64,000 nt of DNA, taken from positions 10,677,501 to 10,741,500 of the forward strand of contig OX031060.1 of the NCBI GenBank assembly GCA_943736015.1, read 5' to 3'. Below the pieces are notes generated by a model. It ran no database searches. It saw only the letters and a program-made list of their open reading frames with translations, and was not told the origin of the DNA. Positions within the stretch are counted from its first letter, which is position 1, and every line of letters begins with the position of its first letter. Position numbers and translations under genes: made by a program. Positions 61,871-64,000 of this stretch are shown one piece after another. The DNA comes from Tridacna crocea (taxonomy: Eukaryota > Mollusca > Bivalvia > Cardiida > Cardiidae).

Positions 61871-62098
61871 TCATGTACGACATAATTTCGAGTTTAAACT
61901 ATCTCAAGGAAGAAGGCCTTTGAGAACATTATGGGAAAAAGAAAGAATGCTGGTAAACTGCAATGTCTCCTTTTCCCACAATATTTTAGAACAACACTGC
62001 CAAAAAGACATTTCAGTTTTTAAGTCAACTAAATTGCTGTCTTCAAACGCTTTCAATTTGAATCAACCTAAAATTCCGTCGTTTGGGAAAGAAGTAAA
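61867..62098 (+). mobile_element. THE copy sharing TTAA
   Basis: Short arm without its CCCTTTACCA end, core, long arm to GTTTGGGAAAGAAG. Confidence 0.75.
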
Positions 62099-62118
62099 AT
62101 ATCGGTTTTGCTCCAGTT

Positions 62119-62332
62119 TTAATGAACCTGAGAAGGGGGGGGGGTTAAAACATTATGGGGGAAAAAGGATAAAATGCTGATAACTATCGTTTCTCCTTTT
62201 CCCTCAATGCTTTATACCTTTTCTAAAACAAACATAACTTTGCGTAATTGAGTCATTTTTTATCTACTTTGTCGTCTGCAAAAACTTTCAATTTGGAGAA
62301 GTCTAAACTCTTGTCGGCTGGTATAATGTTAA
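62119..62332 (+). mobile_element. THE copy, poly-G in short arm
   Basis: GAACCTGAGAAGGGGGGG, core with GATAACTATC, ends CTGGTATAATGTTAA. Confidence 0.75.
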
Positions 62333-62488
62333 CCTCGTTATTAAACAGGTCACAAATATTTGTATTTTGTCCGATTATTTTGGAAGAGTCAAAAAAACAC
62401 TCCGCGGGAAATCGGTACAGAAAATAGTTCAGATATTTCGTCGCCCCTTGCTACCCCACAAGCTTGGTAGTTTGGGACTCTATTTCTG

Positions 62489-62694
62489 CTTTACTCTTTA
62501 GCAAACGACAAAATGTTAAACTGGTCCAAACTTAAAGCATTTGCAGACGACAATTTAAATGTGGCTGAAATGATAGACTTACTTTTCTATGCCTTGGCAG
62601 AAAACATCGTGGGAAAAAGAGAAAATACTGGTTACCAGCATTTTCTTTTTTTCCCAGAATGTTTTCAAAAGGCTTTCCTCCTTGGGATAGTTTA
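62489..62694 (-). mobile_element. THE copy, right end lost
   Basis: ACTCTTTAGCAAACGAC, core GGTTACC, ends in the short arm. Confidence 0.75.
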
Positions 62695-62786
62695 AGCTCG
62701 AGCTTAGGTGGTTAAAAACGGCTAAAAAACATCATAGGTGTGGCTCGCAGCAATTTTTGCAAATGCCTCTTAGGCATTAGCTGGCA

Positions 62787-62914
62787 CCATAGAAAACATC
62801 GTGGGAAAAGGAGAAAATGCTGGTTACCAGCATTTTCTCCTTTTCCCACAATGTTTTCAGAAGCCTTCTTCATCAGGGCCGCTAAAAACTTGAAATTGTG
62901 TGGTAAATGGTTAA
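62787..62914 (-). mobile_element. THE copy without long arm
   Basis: Perfect core, short arm, ends GTGGTAAATGGTTAA. Confidence 0.8.
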
Positions 62915-63260
62915 TATTTTTGTCGTACTTTGGTCAAGTTGAACAGCTTGAGCTATTCGACATTCTGGGTGATTGGCATTTCAGTTTATGCAACAACCGC
63001 GCCCCCCTCCAGTCCCGGTTTAGCCTCAACCTTCTCCAGTATTGTAAAACATTCGAGCTATGCTCTGTGAAAAGGGAACTTTATGCATCTGCAACAAGAT
63101 TCCAAAACTTTTTTTTCCAAAACGTCGGTAATTTTTTGCATGTCAAAGACCCATTTATGCCTAGGTCACAATTAAAATGGACGAATTCCTCCAACTTCAC
63201 TGATTCAAAGATTTAAGTCATCGTCCAGGTGCCGTGCCATCTCAAGTCATTTTGCACAAA
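62915..63260. other. Intergenic stretch, no gene supported
   Basis: A 158-codon open frame crosses it but begins in a THE and has no recognisable motif. Confidence 0.4.
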
Positions 63261-63743
63261 CAGTCACAAATCAAACGGGCACCGGACGGCTTTTCTTTGG
63301 AAATCCCGTGCGTGCACTTTTCAGTTCAGAAAGGCACCGGACGGCCACCGCACGGACATTGGGCCGCGACCAGACGGCCACCGGACGGCGACAGGACAGG
63401 ATGGCGCCGGGAATGAACGGCGCCTGTGCGGACATCTTTCGGACTTTGTGCAGCCGTCCGGCTACCGTCCGGTCACCGAATGGTCGCCTTACGATGACGG
63501 AGCCCGGACGATGAGTTAATAACGGGGCTCTCCAATGGCCCAAAAATCTTCAGGTCGCCGTCCAATTATAACTTTTTTTTTTATAAACCTCGAACAGGAG
63601 CCGGACGGCGTCTCGAAATTGAACTGCCGCCATTCAAATTGAACTACCACCGGACGGTCGCCGAGCAGTTCCCGCCGGACGATTGTGTCAAAATCTCCTG
63701 AAAAACTAACCGTCCGGCGACAGTTCATTAATATTTGTGACTG
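63261..63743. mobile_element. GC-rich inverted-repeat island
   Basis: CAGTCACAAAT at the left mirrors ATTTGTGACTG at the right, and CACCGGACGG units point inward from both sides. CCGGACGG/CCGTCCGG occurs about ten times. Composition contrasts with the AT-rich surroundings. Confidence 0.65.
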
Positions 63744-63744
63744 G

Positions 63745-64000
63745 GGCATAAGCCGTTGTCTGGGCATGCCATATCTTTTGTCCACTTTCGACCTGTCTTA
63801 TATGACGCACCACTCCCCCCCAACATTGGAGGTGGTCGAGGGGGTGGGGGGGGGGGAGCGGGGATTGTGGTAATGCGTGCTATAAAGTAGCAATGGAGAA
63901 GATGGCTTTTGTCAATACGTTCCAGGAGAAATCAGGGCTGTTTTACCTCCAGATTTCTCTAAACTGATGATCATAGCTGAATGAATCGCACCAGGTAGCG
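63745..64000 (+). mobile_element. 380-bp element, cut by the window end
   Basis: GCATAAGCCGTTGTCTGGGC to GCACCAGGTAGCG, matching 54195-54425. Confidence 0.75.

Noticed and set aside
63229..63543. Four overlapping frames in the GC-rich island
   Set aside because: GC-rich sequence lowers stop frequency; no homology recognised and no splice context.
1..64000. Retroviral or LINE coding sequence
   Set aside because: No reverse transcriptase, integrase or gag-like reading frame was seen on either strand.

Overview
This is an animal nuclear genome window, most likely from a bivalve mollusc. The evidence is multi-exon genes with GT-AG introns, metazoan families (an axonemal dynein, MEI4, an SLC22 transporter), an AT-rich background, and dense short palindromic and tRNA-derived repeats of the kind I recall from bivalve genomes. 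The species cannot be fixed from sequence alone. No bacterial, viral or CRISPR content was seen.

Four genes can be built by joining exons whose splice phases agree. (1) DNAH1, minus strand, 931-12778 with a 5' UTR exon ending at 13060: the first seven coding exons (about 370 residues of the dynein tail); the rest lies left of the window. (2) A nuclear-looking protein of 1114 residues that I do not recognise, minus strand, 19452-26120, three coding exons and a probable 5' UTR exon at 26858. (3) MEI4, plus strand, 27871-33194, four exons, about 341 residues, divergent from gene 2 across roughly 1 kb. (4) A complete SLC22-type organic ion transporter, minus strand, 36143-57781, ten exons, 561 residues. 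MEI4 (meiotic double-strand breaks) and DNAH1 (sperm and ciliary motility) are both expected in testis; the transporter has no obvious functional link to them.

Nearly everything else is repeats. The dominant one is a short element, here called the TTAA-hairpin element (THE). It is about 160-280 bp, with ends TTAACYCTTTACCA and TGGTAAAGRGTTAA and a central near-perfect hairpin of about 58 bp that reads GGGAAAAGGAGAAAATGCTGG into its own reverse complement. Two different arms occur. The 'short' arm runs from CACACAATCCC to AGCCTTTTGAAAAC. The 'long' arm runs from TTTTCTACCC through TTTGTCGTCTGCAAATGC to TTTTGTCGTTTGG. Plus orientation means short arm first. I located about 80 complete or broken copies, more than one per kb, often within 5-90 bp of exon edges.

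Other mobile families: TTAAAGGTGG-ended MITEs (9567 and 35031), a TA-flanked CAGTGG element nested in one of them (10111-11564), a 156-bp tandem repeat inside an inverted-repeat element (2694-4056), GCTCACCT-ended elements that carry a perfect RFX X-box (15837 and 36752), several smaller palindrome families, a roughly 380-bp element repeatedly found in or near the SLC22 gene, and tRNA-derived SINEs. Simple repeats include long GA/CT, TCTG and GATA tracts. The last 0.8 kb holds a GC-rich inverted-repeat island (63261-63743).
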